Source of the DNA: Kappaphycus alvarezii | Lineage: Eukaryota; Rhodophyta; Florideophyceae; Gigartinales; Solieriaceae | Assembly (NCBI GenBank): GCA_002205965.3 | Contig: NADL03000708.1 | Location: 434,001 to 498,000 of the forward strand | Direction of reading: 5' to 3' | Length of the DNA: 64,000 nt | Part shown: piece after piece, positions 10,073-20,039 of the stretch | How positions within the stretch are numbered: the stretch's first letter is position 1 | Layout: every line of letters begins with the position of its first letter | Notes under the pieces: model-generated | Databases searched by the model: none | Told to the model about the DNA's origin: nothing | What the model saw: the letters and a program-made list of their open reading frames with translations, nothing else | Translations under genes and position numbers: made by a program

Positions 10073-10479
10073 ATGAGAGAGAATGACAGTGAGGAGTTGG
10101 AGGAGGAGAGCGGGGACTCCTTCGAGGAATTGGTAGCCCTGAGCTGGTTTACGAGAAAGATGAGGCGGAGCTCAGGGTGGAAGACCGGTCTGTGGCCGAG
10201 GAGTCAGGAGAAGGTTTGGTTGCCGAGAAAGAGGTGGAATCGGTGGAATTGGACCAGAAGCTTCTAAATATTAAGGCAAGACTGGAGCTAAAAAGGGAGG
10301 AACAAGTGGTACCGATCATGAATGTGATTAAGGATATATTTTGTGGTCTAAATATTTCAGAAGAGACCGAGGGAAGCTGCGAACCGCTCGAAGGGAGATG
10401 TATGGGCTCTATGGGAAGTATGGATATTTTGCAGGATCTGTTTGGTTCAGACCACGAATTTAGTGATTGTGAGGAGTAG
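10073..10479 (+). CDS. Unrecognised acidic open frame next to an LTR relic
   Basis: Two overlapping frames lie here. The better one (10177-10479, 100 residues) is strongly acidic and ends DLFGSDHEFSDCEE; a Glu-rich stretch with Leu/Val spacing precedes it. It stops about 50 bases before sequence related to the gypsy LTR. It may therefore be the tail of an old gypsy relative, although it shows no similarity I can see to the pol end at 1907. I assign no function. Confidence 0.2.
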
Positions 10480-10499
10480 AGAGAGATTTTAGTTGTGAA

Positions 10500-10902
10500 A
10501 GTACCTTATGGTTAGTTTTCATCCGCCACATGATTTGTTTTGGTGCATCTTATGGTAATTAGCACGCTTATTTGAGACTTCAGAGTCTATATAAGCTGAG
10601 TAAACTGCTTCCGCCTGGAGATGTCATTCAAGTCGGGAGACATCTTCAGGTGCTTACCCAAATAGTATAGAAGTTGAAAGCAAACTTCTGCTCTAGAAAA
10701 AATTTCTTCAACACCATCCTCTGCGCATAAGTGGTAGACCATGCCACTTTTATACTACCTTGTAGCCGCTCGATCCTCATTCCTTGTTCATCTCTTCTCG
10801 CCCCGACACCCATACTTCGATAGCACCCGTGCCGCTGGCAATGCCACCCTCTCGAAAAAAATGGCTCTGAGAATATCATCCTCGGCAGATCTATCCCTAT
10901 CA
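10500..10902 (+). repeat. Divergent gypsy-type LTR relic, opposite orientation
   Basis: Read on the plus strand, this stretch follows the minus-strand sequence of the gypsy LTR at 1153-1873. It has TTTGAGACTT, the box TCTATATAAGC at 10586-10596, GAGTAAACTGCTTCC, then GTGGTAGACC and CTTTTATACT blocks, and it ends CTATCA at 10902, just as that LTR does. It keeps two stem-loops (10619-10645 and 10669-10689). The left end is uncertain. Similarity is well below that between the two intact LTRs, so this is an older or different subfamily copy, solo or from a decayed element. Confidence 0.7.
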
Positions 10903-11430
10903 CCAATGTCTTTCTTCTTCTCATTTTCGTCGCCTTCATCTATAGCGTTGAGAATTTATGAAAATGTCTATTTGTAGCCGTTTCAAACTTTGAAACCCTT
11001 AGACAAGAGCTTCTGGTAGTTGTAGTAGAGTGAAATGCGATTTACGCCAGCCGCATTGTTTCATGGATATGAAAAATACCATACAAATTGACGGGGTATC
11101 TGAAAGAATAACTGTTACAGTAAATGAAACTCCTGTGTTATTAACTCTATAGAGAGGAAGAAGGGGGGTTTAAAGCCAGACTTTGGAGAACTGAAGAACG
11201 GGAGGGTGTAAAATTGGGTATTGTGTAAAGAGAAAGGACGATTTTGAAGAACTCGCATTGTATGAAGAGTCATACATGGGTGAATGCCGCAAAAAACCCT
11301 CTGACAATGAATGAAACTCCCGGGAGGAAACAACTGGGGGAAACTTACTCTAATGACAGGTTGAGTAGTTACTATTAGCACACGAAAAGTCTTAATGTGG
11401 TTCAAATGGTTTGTTGGGCCTTATTGTTTG
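10903..11430. other. No gene recognised
   Basis: There are only short frames without motifs. Near 11150-11390 two GAATGAAACTCC / AATGAAACTCC stretches recur, which may be a small repeat. Confidence 0.4.
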
Positions 11431-11439
11431 AACTGGGAG

Positions 11440-11790
11440 ACCACTAACCGAAGACAGGGTGTCCAAAAACTCATGCCGACCACCTTATCCCCTGCTGATA
11501 CAGATTAATAATGCAAAGAACGCCTAGATGACCAGGTCACTTTGCTTGGTAGCGAATTCAGCCTCGCCGCAAGTCATAAAGATGTCAAACCCCAACAGGA
11601 TTGGAAACTCAACACCAGACTACATACCAAGGAAACGAGCGCTGCCGAAGGCACCCATTGTTTTAATATTAACTTTGTACACACACTGACTCATTCTAAT
11701 CTCAGAATGATAACCTTCGACCCCCTTAAGAGCTTAAACGAAGCAAACGATGTTAGACTGCAAAAGTTCTATGGGCTTCTAGATGGATGA
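11440..11790 (+). pseudogene. LINE-type restriction-like endonuclease, broken fragment
   Basis: Residues near the end of an 82-residue frame (FNINFVHTLTHSNLRM, then FDPLKSLNEAND) align with FDVTFVNPLAPSNRRM and FNPMSSLNAARN of the element at 17.4-18.2 kb. Upstream, a DH-x3-C remnant in another frame corresponds to the zinc motif of that element. At the protein level the two are only moderately similar, so this is a separate, older insertion of the same kind. It carries stops and frame changes upstream of 11542 and cannot encode a working protein. Confidence 0.6.
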
Positions 11791-12463
11791 AAAGACAAGA
11801 GTTGGCACCATTGTTTCTATGAATAAGAATTGCCCCTGAGGCCTAACGCTTTATTGTTCTTTTTTCCTCGGTTGCCCACTATTCTCAGCCGAACATTGCC
11901 TTTACTGCCTCAGCTCCAAATTCGAGTAACTGATATCTTTGAAATCTATGGCCATCACACTACCGTCTGCTTTTGTGCTGAGGGTTCTGTCCGCCGTGAC
12001 AACATACTTCTTGATCGCTTTTGAAAAGGCCAGCTCTTTTTTCAGCGAGAAACTCAAGGTATTCTCTTCACGCGCAGAAACTACCTCTGGTAACTTTTCC
12101 CTCTCATTTCCTTTTCTTTTGTTTCTCCTTCTACTTCCTTTATCTTTTACGCGAAGAAATGTATATTTCTTGATACTCTTTTATTTTTCTCGTTTCTCTT
12201 TTTATTTGCGAATGAATCCTACTTTGACATTAACTCTTATAGTTATCTCCGTTCATTTGATCTTCTTCGTCCCTTAATTACTTTTCGATAATAAATATTT
12301 CTACAGGTGATTTTCACCATATGTAACCCCTTTAAAATAGTTTTCACTAATTACCACTACAAGATCAGTTTCCGCCGTGCTTATTGATTCAGCAGGCCTG
12401 CCAACCTCAACATTTTGGCATAATTTAAACCCTTCGGGCACCACCTAAAATTTATCCACGTCC
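11791..12463. other. Pyrimidine-rich stretch, no gene recognised
   Basis: The plus strand from about 12090 to 12280 is unusually rich in T and C. An open frame at 11939-12277 is mostly Phe, Leu and Ser, as expected from such composition. I see no motif supporting a protein. Confidence 0.45.
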
Positions 12464-12721
12464 ATGCAACAACAAAAACTTGAAAATTCACATAACCCCA
12501 CGCCAGCCATCATGAACGGCCTACTCTCTCGCCGCCCCATTTCTAAAGCCCGTCATCCTGGTCCCATCACCATCTACCCTTTATTCCTTACGGGCACAAC
12601 AGACGTAGATAAATACATCCATCGTCAAACCAGGAACCGTCTGATAGAGTTCGTTCCTCGACAACTGGTGGAGTTCGAAGCACATGAATCGGTGGGGGGG
12701 TTCGGAGGAGGAGGATGGTAA
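12464..12721 (+). CDS. Unrecognised 85-residue open frame
   Basis: The frame encodes a short protein with a basic, Pro-containing start, a middle segment resembling ordinary globular sequence (TTDVDKYIHRQTRNRLIEFV), and a Gly-rich end. I cannot assign a family. It lies between two LTR-like relics (10.5-10.9 kb and about 13.2 kb), so it could be a piece of a decayed element rather than a host gene. Confidence 0.2.
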   Translation: MQQQKLENSHNPTPAIMNGLLSRRPISKARHPGPITIYPLFLTGTTDVDKYIHRQTRNRLIEFVPRQLVEFEAHESVGGFGGGGW

Positions 12722-13164
12722 GGCTGGGTAGTGCTTCGAGTAGTGAGTGCCCCAGAAGTCGTCTACGAGATGAAAAAAGAGGGGCTGAGCACGAGTACAG
12801 GGAGGAAAAAGAGGAAGATGAGGAGTCCTTGAATCAATAGAGGATGTTGTAATGGGTTATTTGCGAGGAGAAGGAATGAATTGGTTGGACCAGGTAGTCC
12901 CGGCCACGGAAACGGCTGGAGGGGCTCCAGGTGAGCCGTATTCGTTGCAGGGAGGGGTGGGCAATTGTGGACCATCCATGTGTGGGGACTACATTGTTTT
13001 TTATGATTTCTAAAGGGAATATCTAGATTTCGATCTCGAGGATGAAGATTTTGAGGAGTAAATTCATTTAGTTTCTCTGAAGTAACTTTTTTCAAAATAT
13101 TTGCGTCTACATGAAGTCTTTTGCTAATTTTCCGGTGCTTCTAGTAGAAAATAGCTCTAGTACA

Positions 13165-13300
13165 GAGATTTTGGGTGGAAAAAAATCTATAAAAACTGAG
13201 TAAATTGCTTTCTCCATAAGACGTGAAAGAAAGTTGAGAGTTAACTTCAAACCAAAACCTTCAATTAGTCCCCTTGGCTCTAGGCGAGGAGGGGTAGCGT
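13165..13300 (+). repeat. Possible second divergent gypsy-type LTR relic
   Basis: It contains TCTATAAAAACTGAGTAAAT followed by TGCTTTCTCC and GTTGAGAGTTAACTTC. These follow the promoter and leader blocks of the LTRs at 1.2 kb and 10.6 kb in the same order. The match is short and the ends cannot be set. Confidence 0.35.
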
Positions 13301-13345
13301 GCTCCTTTAGAGTTGGTTAGTGGAAAGTTCACTCTGCTTTTACGT

Positions 13346-14730
13346 TCACTCCTCACCATTCTCCGTGGAGTCTACTGTAGCACTTGAGTCGTTGTTGCGT
13401 GTCTGCAATGAATGAGGTGGTCTGCAAGGACTTCCACTGTTTCTGGGCAAGACTTTTTCTAGCGGCGGATTCTTCACACGTAAGGAGGCACCTGAAGAAA
13501 GTGCTGGAACAATATTGAGAAATTCTCGCTGCTGATGGCGGTTTTGAGAACTAAGCTTGGAACGAAATGGACCCAGGCTGTGGCGATAAGTAATTTCATG
13601 GATCACGAAAAGCTTGTACACGAATGTCACCTTGAGATAGATTCCCGAAGATTGCGCGTTTGACTGCATAGGTCAACTCCTTTTGAGTGGGTTGACCCGT
13701 TGATGTATCCACAGGGTCCTGCAGGCGCAGACAAGTTTCTGTTTTCTCCTTTCCTTACCTCCAAACCCCGTTTAGATTCCCCCGCAACAAGTGTCAGATG
13801 ATGGATTAAACTACCCCATCACTCCCCCCGTTTCCCGTGCGTGAATGCATTGATCTGACAATGCTGAGTGTCAGGGATTCGCGTGGACGATAGGGGGAAA
13901 ATCCCGCATTGAATGCGGCTTTCACCTCTTCATATGTGGTCAAGTCTGTTATATTACGGATTAGGAAACGTTCGCAGGGATTTTTCTTCTGAAGACTAGA
14001 CGCGAAAAAGATGGTACTGGGCCTGGTGTCAATGCCGTCACACCACCTGTCTCTCTTTTGAAACACATCTCGCACCCCATGCTCTCCAGAGTTGACCAAA
14101 TCAAAGTCAGCGTAATCATTGAGGAACGCGAACGGTATTAACTGGATGTTGAAAAGAAAAGAGATAGCCTCTAAGTTTCACTGCCTCCCCCCAAACATCG
14201 CCAAGTGATCGAAAACTTCTGTTAAGCATGCTATTTATTGGTTTATTTGGTACTATCAGCCTGAATAAGACTGCGGACCATCGTAGTCCAGATGAAATTG
14301 AGGGGTTCATTAGTGAAGTTATGAATAAATAACTGCCACAGTTTGACCCAATGGCACTAAGAAGGCTGTGAAGGGATATTATTCGCCGATGCACATTGAA
14401 GATCCCGATGCTCGCGGCTTTACATCGACACTGGCTTCTTGCAGCCAGCAGAACAGTTCTTTTGAGATAGTTTCTAAAAGTCACAAGGTTATAAGGTCCA
14501 GCAGGCATCACTTCATGCCAAATAGGCACAGTTTATTTGCTCAAATTCGGCATAGCCTCCGGCATGACTGTAAGACTCGAGATTCTAAGACTTTGAGAAC
14601 AACAGCAATGGGAACCATTGTCGTCTCGCTGTTCGATGACGCTGTCGCATCACTGTCCCAATGCTGTCCTGTGGAGCAAGTCAACGTATTTTCTCATATG
14701 ATCAGCCGTCTTGCAGTCGATGCATCATGA
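13346..14730. other. Unrecognised open frames, no supported gene
   Basis: There are minus-strand frames at 13346-13669, 13806-14099 and 14116-14529 (107, 97 and 137 residues) and a plus-strand frame at 14368-14730 (120 residues). None shows a domain, signal peptide or repeated motif that I recognise. They overlap or abut in ways that suggest chance frames or a decayed repeat. Confidence 0.3.
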
Positions 14731-15052
14731 GCTGCGGTACTGTCTAGTCATTCCATGGGTAATCCGACATTGTAGACACAGGACTATAAAAGTGAATCCG
14801 ACTAGTGGTTTTTCTGAGCGCCTTTTGAGGTTCGCAAAAACTAATAGAGTCAAGTCTGATCGGCCTAAAGTCTGCTCGAAAACATAACAAGATCGAATAT
14901 GGTGATTTTGTTGTTGAATACTGGGGTTGGGAACTCTGACTGGTATCCGCTGAGCAAACAGGCTTCTTCCTCTGCCATTTTCTTAGAACTTTACTTTGCA
15001 ATCTAGTGCAGCTATTTATACTGAACACCCATAAATAACCCATTATTCCCCA

Positions 15053-15492
15053 GTGTCTACTGGACCATGCTCTGTCCTCGTATGATGCACACTTTTTCTT
15101 CATATGAGGATAGTTTCCGTTACATTTTGGAAAAGTAAATGCTTTGGAAGCCCGAAATGTTTACTACAAAAAAGGTTTTTTGGTTAAATTACAGTACAGC
15201 AATTCTTACTGTACATTCTCCCTCGTTTATAAAACCCCCACGATAATACGAACTATATTTCCTTCCAAAATGAAGCCGTTTTCACAACTTCTTGCGAGGG
15301 GCGGAAGCTGTTGAGGGAAAACTGCTCTAGCCTTCACCGTGGTCAACAATCTTGAAAAGTTTGTTTTGATCGACCATCTGCACTCATGAACTAATGCGGA
15401 GGGACAAAAAATGCGCTGAGGTAAAAAGATTTTGTATTGAAAAAAAGGTGGTAAAAGTTGTCCTCATATGAGAATAATGGTCCAATAGACAC
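15053..15492 (+). mobile_element. MITE, copy A (TIR with TCCTCATATGAGGA palindrome)
   Basis: This 440-bp unit starts GTGTCTACTGGACC and ends with the inverse (ATAGACAC). CATATGAGGA palindromes lie just inside both ends. Its whole length matches 54756-55179 in opposite orientation. It contains no coding sequence, so it is a non-autonomous DNA transposon. I could not fix a target duplication, so the superfamily stays open. Confidence 0.75.
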
Positions 15493-15971
15493 TAGCACGA
15501 AGGACTTGTCTATACGTATACACAAAGACAATTATTTTTGTACACCCTTCAATACTTAGTCCGATTTCCCAACCAGAGATGACTGTTCTCAGTCCTTCAA
15601 CTCCTGGCTGATTCGACGCAGCAGCATGAAAAATCTGGGCCCACAACATCTTGTCAATTCACGTGCGTAGACATCTTGTCAGATTATGATAACATAATGT
15701 AACATCTCGCCTAACAGAAGCATAGATCAATACTGGAATTCAAACTGATAGCGATGTTACATTCTTAACAGATTCATCTATACAATCATTTAAAACTACA
15801 GAACTACTCTGTGAGTGCCTAGTGCCTTCTAAAATGCGTGAGATAATGGAAAAAAGGCTTTAATACGATAAACAACTATTCGGGTGAGAGAAAAATTGAG
15901 TATTGCATCCTAAGGCTTCGCTTACCCTTGTACTACTCGTGATCCCTGTCCATGTTTATACTTAGCAGTAC
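15493..15971. other. No gene recognised
   Basis: Nothing with recognisable similarity lies between the MITE and the transposase remnant. The transposase's own 5' end and terminal repeat may lie here, but I cannot identify them. Confidence 0.4.
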
Positions 15972-17180
15972 ATGAGGCTCACTGATTGTACCATTGGAAA
16001 GCCTAAACGACGACTTTCCTCTCGTCGTCATTTAGCGCTGCTGGAATTAATAAAAAATATGGAAGATGTCGTGCTTGCCTACTGTGATCAACGAGCACAG
16101 ACATCCCTCCAGGATGTTCAGATAATTTGGATCTGCTCCCTGCAGATTTCTTCAATCAGACTCAACCTCAACGCTTATAGTGAGCAGCAGTACCTCTCTG
16201 AATTTCAGTTTCGTACCAGTGAGATAGAAATAGTCTCCTTTGTGCTGTCTTCGAATTCAGAAGCAACCGTTCGCTTTGGATATCGCTGTGAGTCTATTAC
16301 GGTACCGTGTATCGTTCTGAAACGCCTTTCCTTTCCGAGACGTTGGAGAGATCTAGAACCAATGTTTGGAATGTGTGCTTCTGCCCTGTGTAAGATCTTC
16401 TGGGAGGTGATTGAGACGTTTATAGAAACCAGAGCCCACCTTTTCGACTGGTTAAGAGCTGATATTATGAAGGAAAGGGCTCAGACCTGCGCTGCTGCAA
16501 TACATGAAAAGAGAGCCCCGTTGCAGAACTGCGTCGGAATTGTTTGACTGTACTAAAGTGCAAATTAATCGCTCGGGAGGCATCTTTTCGCCGTAAAGCG
16601 CTTGTTACTCAGAACACAAGGGATTACACTTCTCTGTATACCAGACCGTTACTACCTCAGATGGTCTTATGCTTTTCTTACACGAGGCAGAAGTGGGAAG
16701 AAGTCATGATATGACCTTATATCGGCAAATCAATTTTGGACCAGCAGCTTCAATCCAGTATGAACATAAGTCGCTAGCAGTAATGCCTTTATGCAGATAT
16801 CGCAAATGTTCTACGTGCATGGTTTCAAGTAGCCTTTAATAGAACATCTGCCATAGCCGAGAAAACTTTACATAACAAAAGTATGAGCTCCGTGAGCGAG
16901 GTAGTTGAGTGTACATACAAGGATCCCAAACAAATTTGGACTCCTCAGGACTGACAACGCTTGCCGCGTGTACGGAAGAGTCCATTAGCTTTGCTATATA
17001 ATTCAGAAGACCCCTTTGGAACATGAGAGTGTTCCTTCACCATACCAGTGGCCAGAAGTCGGACAACTTTCTTTGCAAACCGCCTTCGTGAGCTCGGTAC
17101 CTGAACGAGACCTGAGGACGCCTCAGCACGAATTTTCAAAACATGTCTTTGTGTACTCACTGAATCTTCTTTATAAAGGC
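15972..17180 (+). pseudogene. PIF/Harbinger (HARBI1-like) transposase, broken
   Basis: The first open frame (15972-16547, 191 residues) contains the HARBI1 N-terminal pattern: LSEFQFRTS, YRCES, VLKRLSFPRRWRDLEPMFG, then AAIHEKRAPLQNCVGIV. The frame then shifts. The next segment gives DCTKVQINRSGG with the first catalytic Asp codon at 16546. After a stop and another shift, TSDGLMLFLHEAEVGRSHDM carries the second Asp at 16708. A later segment (MSSVSEVVECTYKD) offers the Glu at 16907. At least two frame changes and one stop make it a pseudogene. Harbinger elements usually also carry a Myb-like partner gene; none is seen. Confidence 0.8.
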
Positions 17181-17225
17181 ACTAAGCACCTATTAAGGAG
17201 CTAGAAACATACGAAGCAGCTGCAG

Positions 17226-18170
17226 ATGCCCATCGGAGGTAGTCGAACTCTTGCCTGCCGTCTAAGATTATCCCGTTCAGTGTCATTTGCTCGCAAAAAA
17301 CGGGGAATGTTTGGGTGTTTTACTCTTGGAAGATATATCCGATCTATTCCATGGTTTTCCAGACAACCACAAAAAACACCATCGCAAAAGACGCTGACGG
17401 ACGCAATCCATGAAGCAGTGCAAGAACGAATTCTTCTTGGAGATTCGAGGAGGCAGGCGTTTCGCGCGTCTATGGCCATTCCGGTAGCCAAGGAATGGGT
17501 GTATTGTCCCCCATGCCCCGGACTACAGACAAGCATTGACCCTCGATAATTCTCGGTGTGGCTTCAATACTACTGCCATATCCCACTTTTTCACCCTGGC
17601 ACGCCATGCCCGAGAAGAAATTGCCCGGACACACTCGATGTATATGGCGATCATCCGATGCACTGCTCGCATGGAGTCCAAAGGATCAACCGAAACGATC
17701 GCCAAGTAGCCCTTCTCCCAAAAGACCTGGCAAGAGCTGCTCGTCATCCTGTTGTAGAGCCACGCTATGGTGTCCACCGCACGAGACCAGACATCCAGGC
17801 AATGGGAAGCAGCGGGAAGACCGGCTTTTTTGATGTTACCTTCGTGAATCCCCTCGCTCCCTCCAACAGAAGAATGAGGGCCTTCAACCCGATGTCCTCT
17901 CTGAATGCGGCGCGAAATGCAAAGCAGAGAAGATATCAATCCTTTATCGCGACCTCCACCAGAGGTAGGCTCGTGCCTGTTCCAATCTCCACTCCTGGAG
18001 GTTGGCACCCGGATGCATGTGCAGTGCTAAAGCACGTGGCAAGTAACGTAGATGTGAGGGCACTGGAGACGTACGGAAAGGTTCGGGGGGTTTTGATGCA
18101 AAGGCACGCTGCAACAGCCGTCATGTCCAATGCGGCCTGCTTGATGGCTGGCATGAAGGTAGCTTTTTAG
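17226..18170 (+). pseudogene. LINE-type C-terminus: zinc finger plus restriction-like endonuclease
   Basis: One continuous frame is interrupted by a single in-frame TAA at 17547-17549. From about 17375 it reads QKTLTDAIHEA, then after the stop WLQYYCHIPLF, then a Cys/His cluster (C-x4-C, GDH-x3-C). RTRPDIQ and FFDVTFVNPL follow, which is the PD...D-x-T pattern of PD-(D/E)XK restriction-like endonucleases. Site-specific non-LTR retrotransposons carry such a zinc finger plus endonuclease after the reverse transcriptase, and no reverse transcriptase is present here. The segment upstream of 17375 is the 75-bp repeat and is probably not original coding. Apart from the stop, the frame is open to the end, so decay is recent. 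Confidence 0.6.
17301..17372 (+). repeat. 75-bp repeat, copy b (left inverted arm)
   Basis: It starts at GGGGAATGTTTGGGTG and ends at CAGACAACCACAA. The inverse of this unit lies at 18218-18292, so the two enclose the endonuclease fragment as inverted repeats about 850 bp apart. Confidence 0.8.
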
Positions 18171-18300
18171 GGAGCGTAGTTCCTTTCCCATTACTGTGTC
18201 GGTATACCCTTTTCGAGTCGATTGTGGTTGTCTGGAAAACCATGGGATAGATCGGATATATCTTCCAAGGGTAAAACACCCAAACGTTCTACCCTCCAAA
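18171..18300 (-). repeat. 75-bp repeat, copy c (right inverted arm) with 3' tail
   Basis: The 75-bp core occupies about 18218-18292 on the minus strand. Between the stop codon of the endonuclease frame (18168-18170) and the core lies a short spacer (GGAGCGTAGTTCCTTTCCC and on). That spacer also occurs in the piece at 22931-23098. Coding end, spacer and core therefore belong to one element. Confidence 0.75.
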
Positions 18301-18562
18301 ATGGTGTCGACGCGATATTAGCCTTAGAGTCGTACGATTTGATCCAAGTGAATGCAAGATTGCACTATACTCGTCAATTCTGAAGAATGACCGGAATTTG
18401 CACGTTGATTCTCTCAGATGCTGAATGAGATTTCTGACCCTACTTGAAGAACAGACCCTCTCCAAGACCTCCTAGAAAAGGCCTGCGCGAAGTACAGAAA
18501 AAGCACAAGAGACACATCAAGTCAATCCTGCCCAACTCAATCTAAGGGGGCAATAATCGAAA

Positions 18563-18904
18563 TGTTAGGTTTTCATGCAATTGCATGAATTATACAGGTT
18601 GGTCATTTAGACATGGGCGCACGTGCATTTGGTCACAGCGAGGCATTATCAGTATCAAATGCATCTGTCCTCACAACATTTGTTGTGTGAAGGTGATTAC
18701 CTCAGCAATACACTAGAGCTAGTGATTTAGAACCGTATATATGTATGTTGAGCTATCCATAGTCACTGAACTTAAAGTAACGAGTACGAATTACTTAACT
18801 TGACATCTAAGTTCAACACGACCGAGACTAACTCCTTGGTCTTCTTTAGTTTCGTACCGGGACTAACCGCCTGCTTTCGTCCAAACCCCATCAAAGCTCC
18901 CACA
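18563..18904 (+). repeat. Copia LTR, left (5')
   Basis: It starts TGTTAGG and ends CCCACA. It contains a perfect palindrome CATGCAATTGCATG near its start, a CACAACA-TT-TGTTGTG inverted pair, and a TATATAT box (GTATATATGTATG) about 170 bases in. Confidence 0.9.
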
Positions 18905-18919
18905 GGTTATGGACCCAGA
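18905..18919 (+). promoter_or_regulatory. Putative copia primer binding site
   Basis: GGTTATGGACCCAG directly follows the LTR. Drosophila copia uses GGTTATGGGCCCAG, which pairs with an internal stretch of initiator tRNA-Met (half-tRNA priming). The one-base difference and the exact position support the same mechanism. The first gag ATG (18909) lies inside this site. Confidence 0.6.
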
Positions 18920-19943
18920 ACCCATGATGAACAATATAAGATATATGATTGAAAAGTTAACGGAGAAGAATTACTCCGTGTGGGCGTTGCAGTTACGCCT
19001 TATTTTGGAATCTATTGATTTGGGGCGCTTTGTTGAAAGAGGCCCTAATTTCGATACAGAAATTAAAAATGAGGATTCCGCGGATGTTGTGTCAAAGAAA
19101 GAGAAAGAGAATAGGCTACAGCAACAATGTTGGGCCGGAATTTTACTGAATGTTGACTCTAAATATTTGCCTTCATTGGCAAGGAAGAGGTATCCTAAAG
19201 AGATATGAGATGCTCCAGAGAGTTTGCGAAGAAGTAAGTCTGCAGCAAGTCAGTATACTCTGAGAACAAAATTGTTCAGACTCCGTATGAAGGAAGATAT
19301 GTCGATTAGGTCATACATTGAAGTAATATTTGAAATTGGAAACGATCTAGCATTAAGTGGCTGTTAACTAGAATCGAACGACAAAAGTTTTGCTCTTTTA
19401 CAGGGATTGGGGAAGGATTATGAAGTGACAAAAGCGGGACTTCAGAATAGTATGGATTTGTCATTCGAGGAAACTGTCTCCATGTTGGAGATAAGAGAAG
19501 AGGAACTGGACATAAAAGGAAGGAGTAGCAAACATAAAACAACCGTATTATACACTGGAAAGGGCAACAATAAGCGGAAAACATTTAATGGAAAGTGTCA
19601 TGGTTGTTGCAAACGAGGCCATCAGTTTTACAAGTGCTACTTTAGTCCAGAATCAAAGAATTATAGGCCTCATTTCAAAACCACACCTGGAATTGACGAA
19701 AGAATTCGCAGTCTAAATGAGAGGGCAAAGTTTTGGGATGAGAGAGACAATACTGCTGGTAATGGAGGCGGCACTAATGACACAGCATGTGTGACCTTTG
19801 GTAGTAGATTAGAGGACATGAGTACATCATGGTTTTTAGACAGCTGCGCTCCTCAACACATGACGAATCAACGTGATGCTTTTTTTGACTGTGAACCAGA
19901 AGAAAATACTGACAGTACTGTAAGCAAAGTATCCGAGGGTTAG
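18909..19943 (+). pseudogene. Copia gag and protease remnants
   Basis: The first open stretch (18909-19208) has the copia gag start pattern, with KLTEKNYSVWALQLRLIL. A second (19407-19943) carries a CHGCCKRGHQFYKC zinc-knuckle segment and WFLDSCAPQHMTNQ, the copia protease neighbourhood. It is a fossil part of the element at 18563-22725. Confidence 0.75.
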
Positions 19944-20039
19944 AAACTTAAAGTGAAATGTCATGGTACAGTGTATTAAAACAGTATATAGACGATGAAT
20001 GGAGGACCATTCGTTTAAATCGAGTACATGTACAGGGAG

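Noticed and set aside
18027-18299. Minus-strand frame starting FGCFTLGRYIRSIPWFSRQPQ-like, seen again at 17.3 kb and in part near 640
   Set aside because: It recurs only because the 75-bp DNA repeat recurs; the other copies read it in different frames without codon-level conservation.
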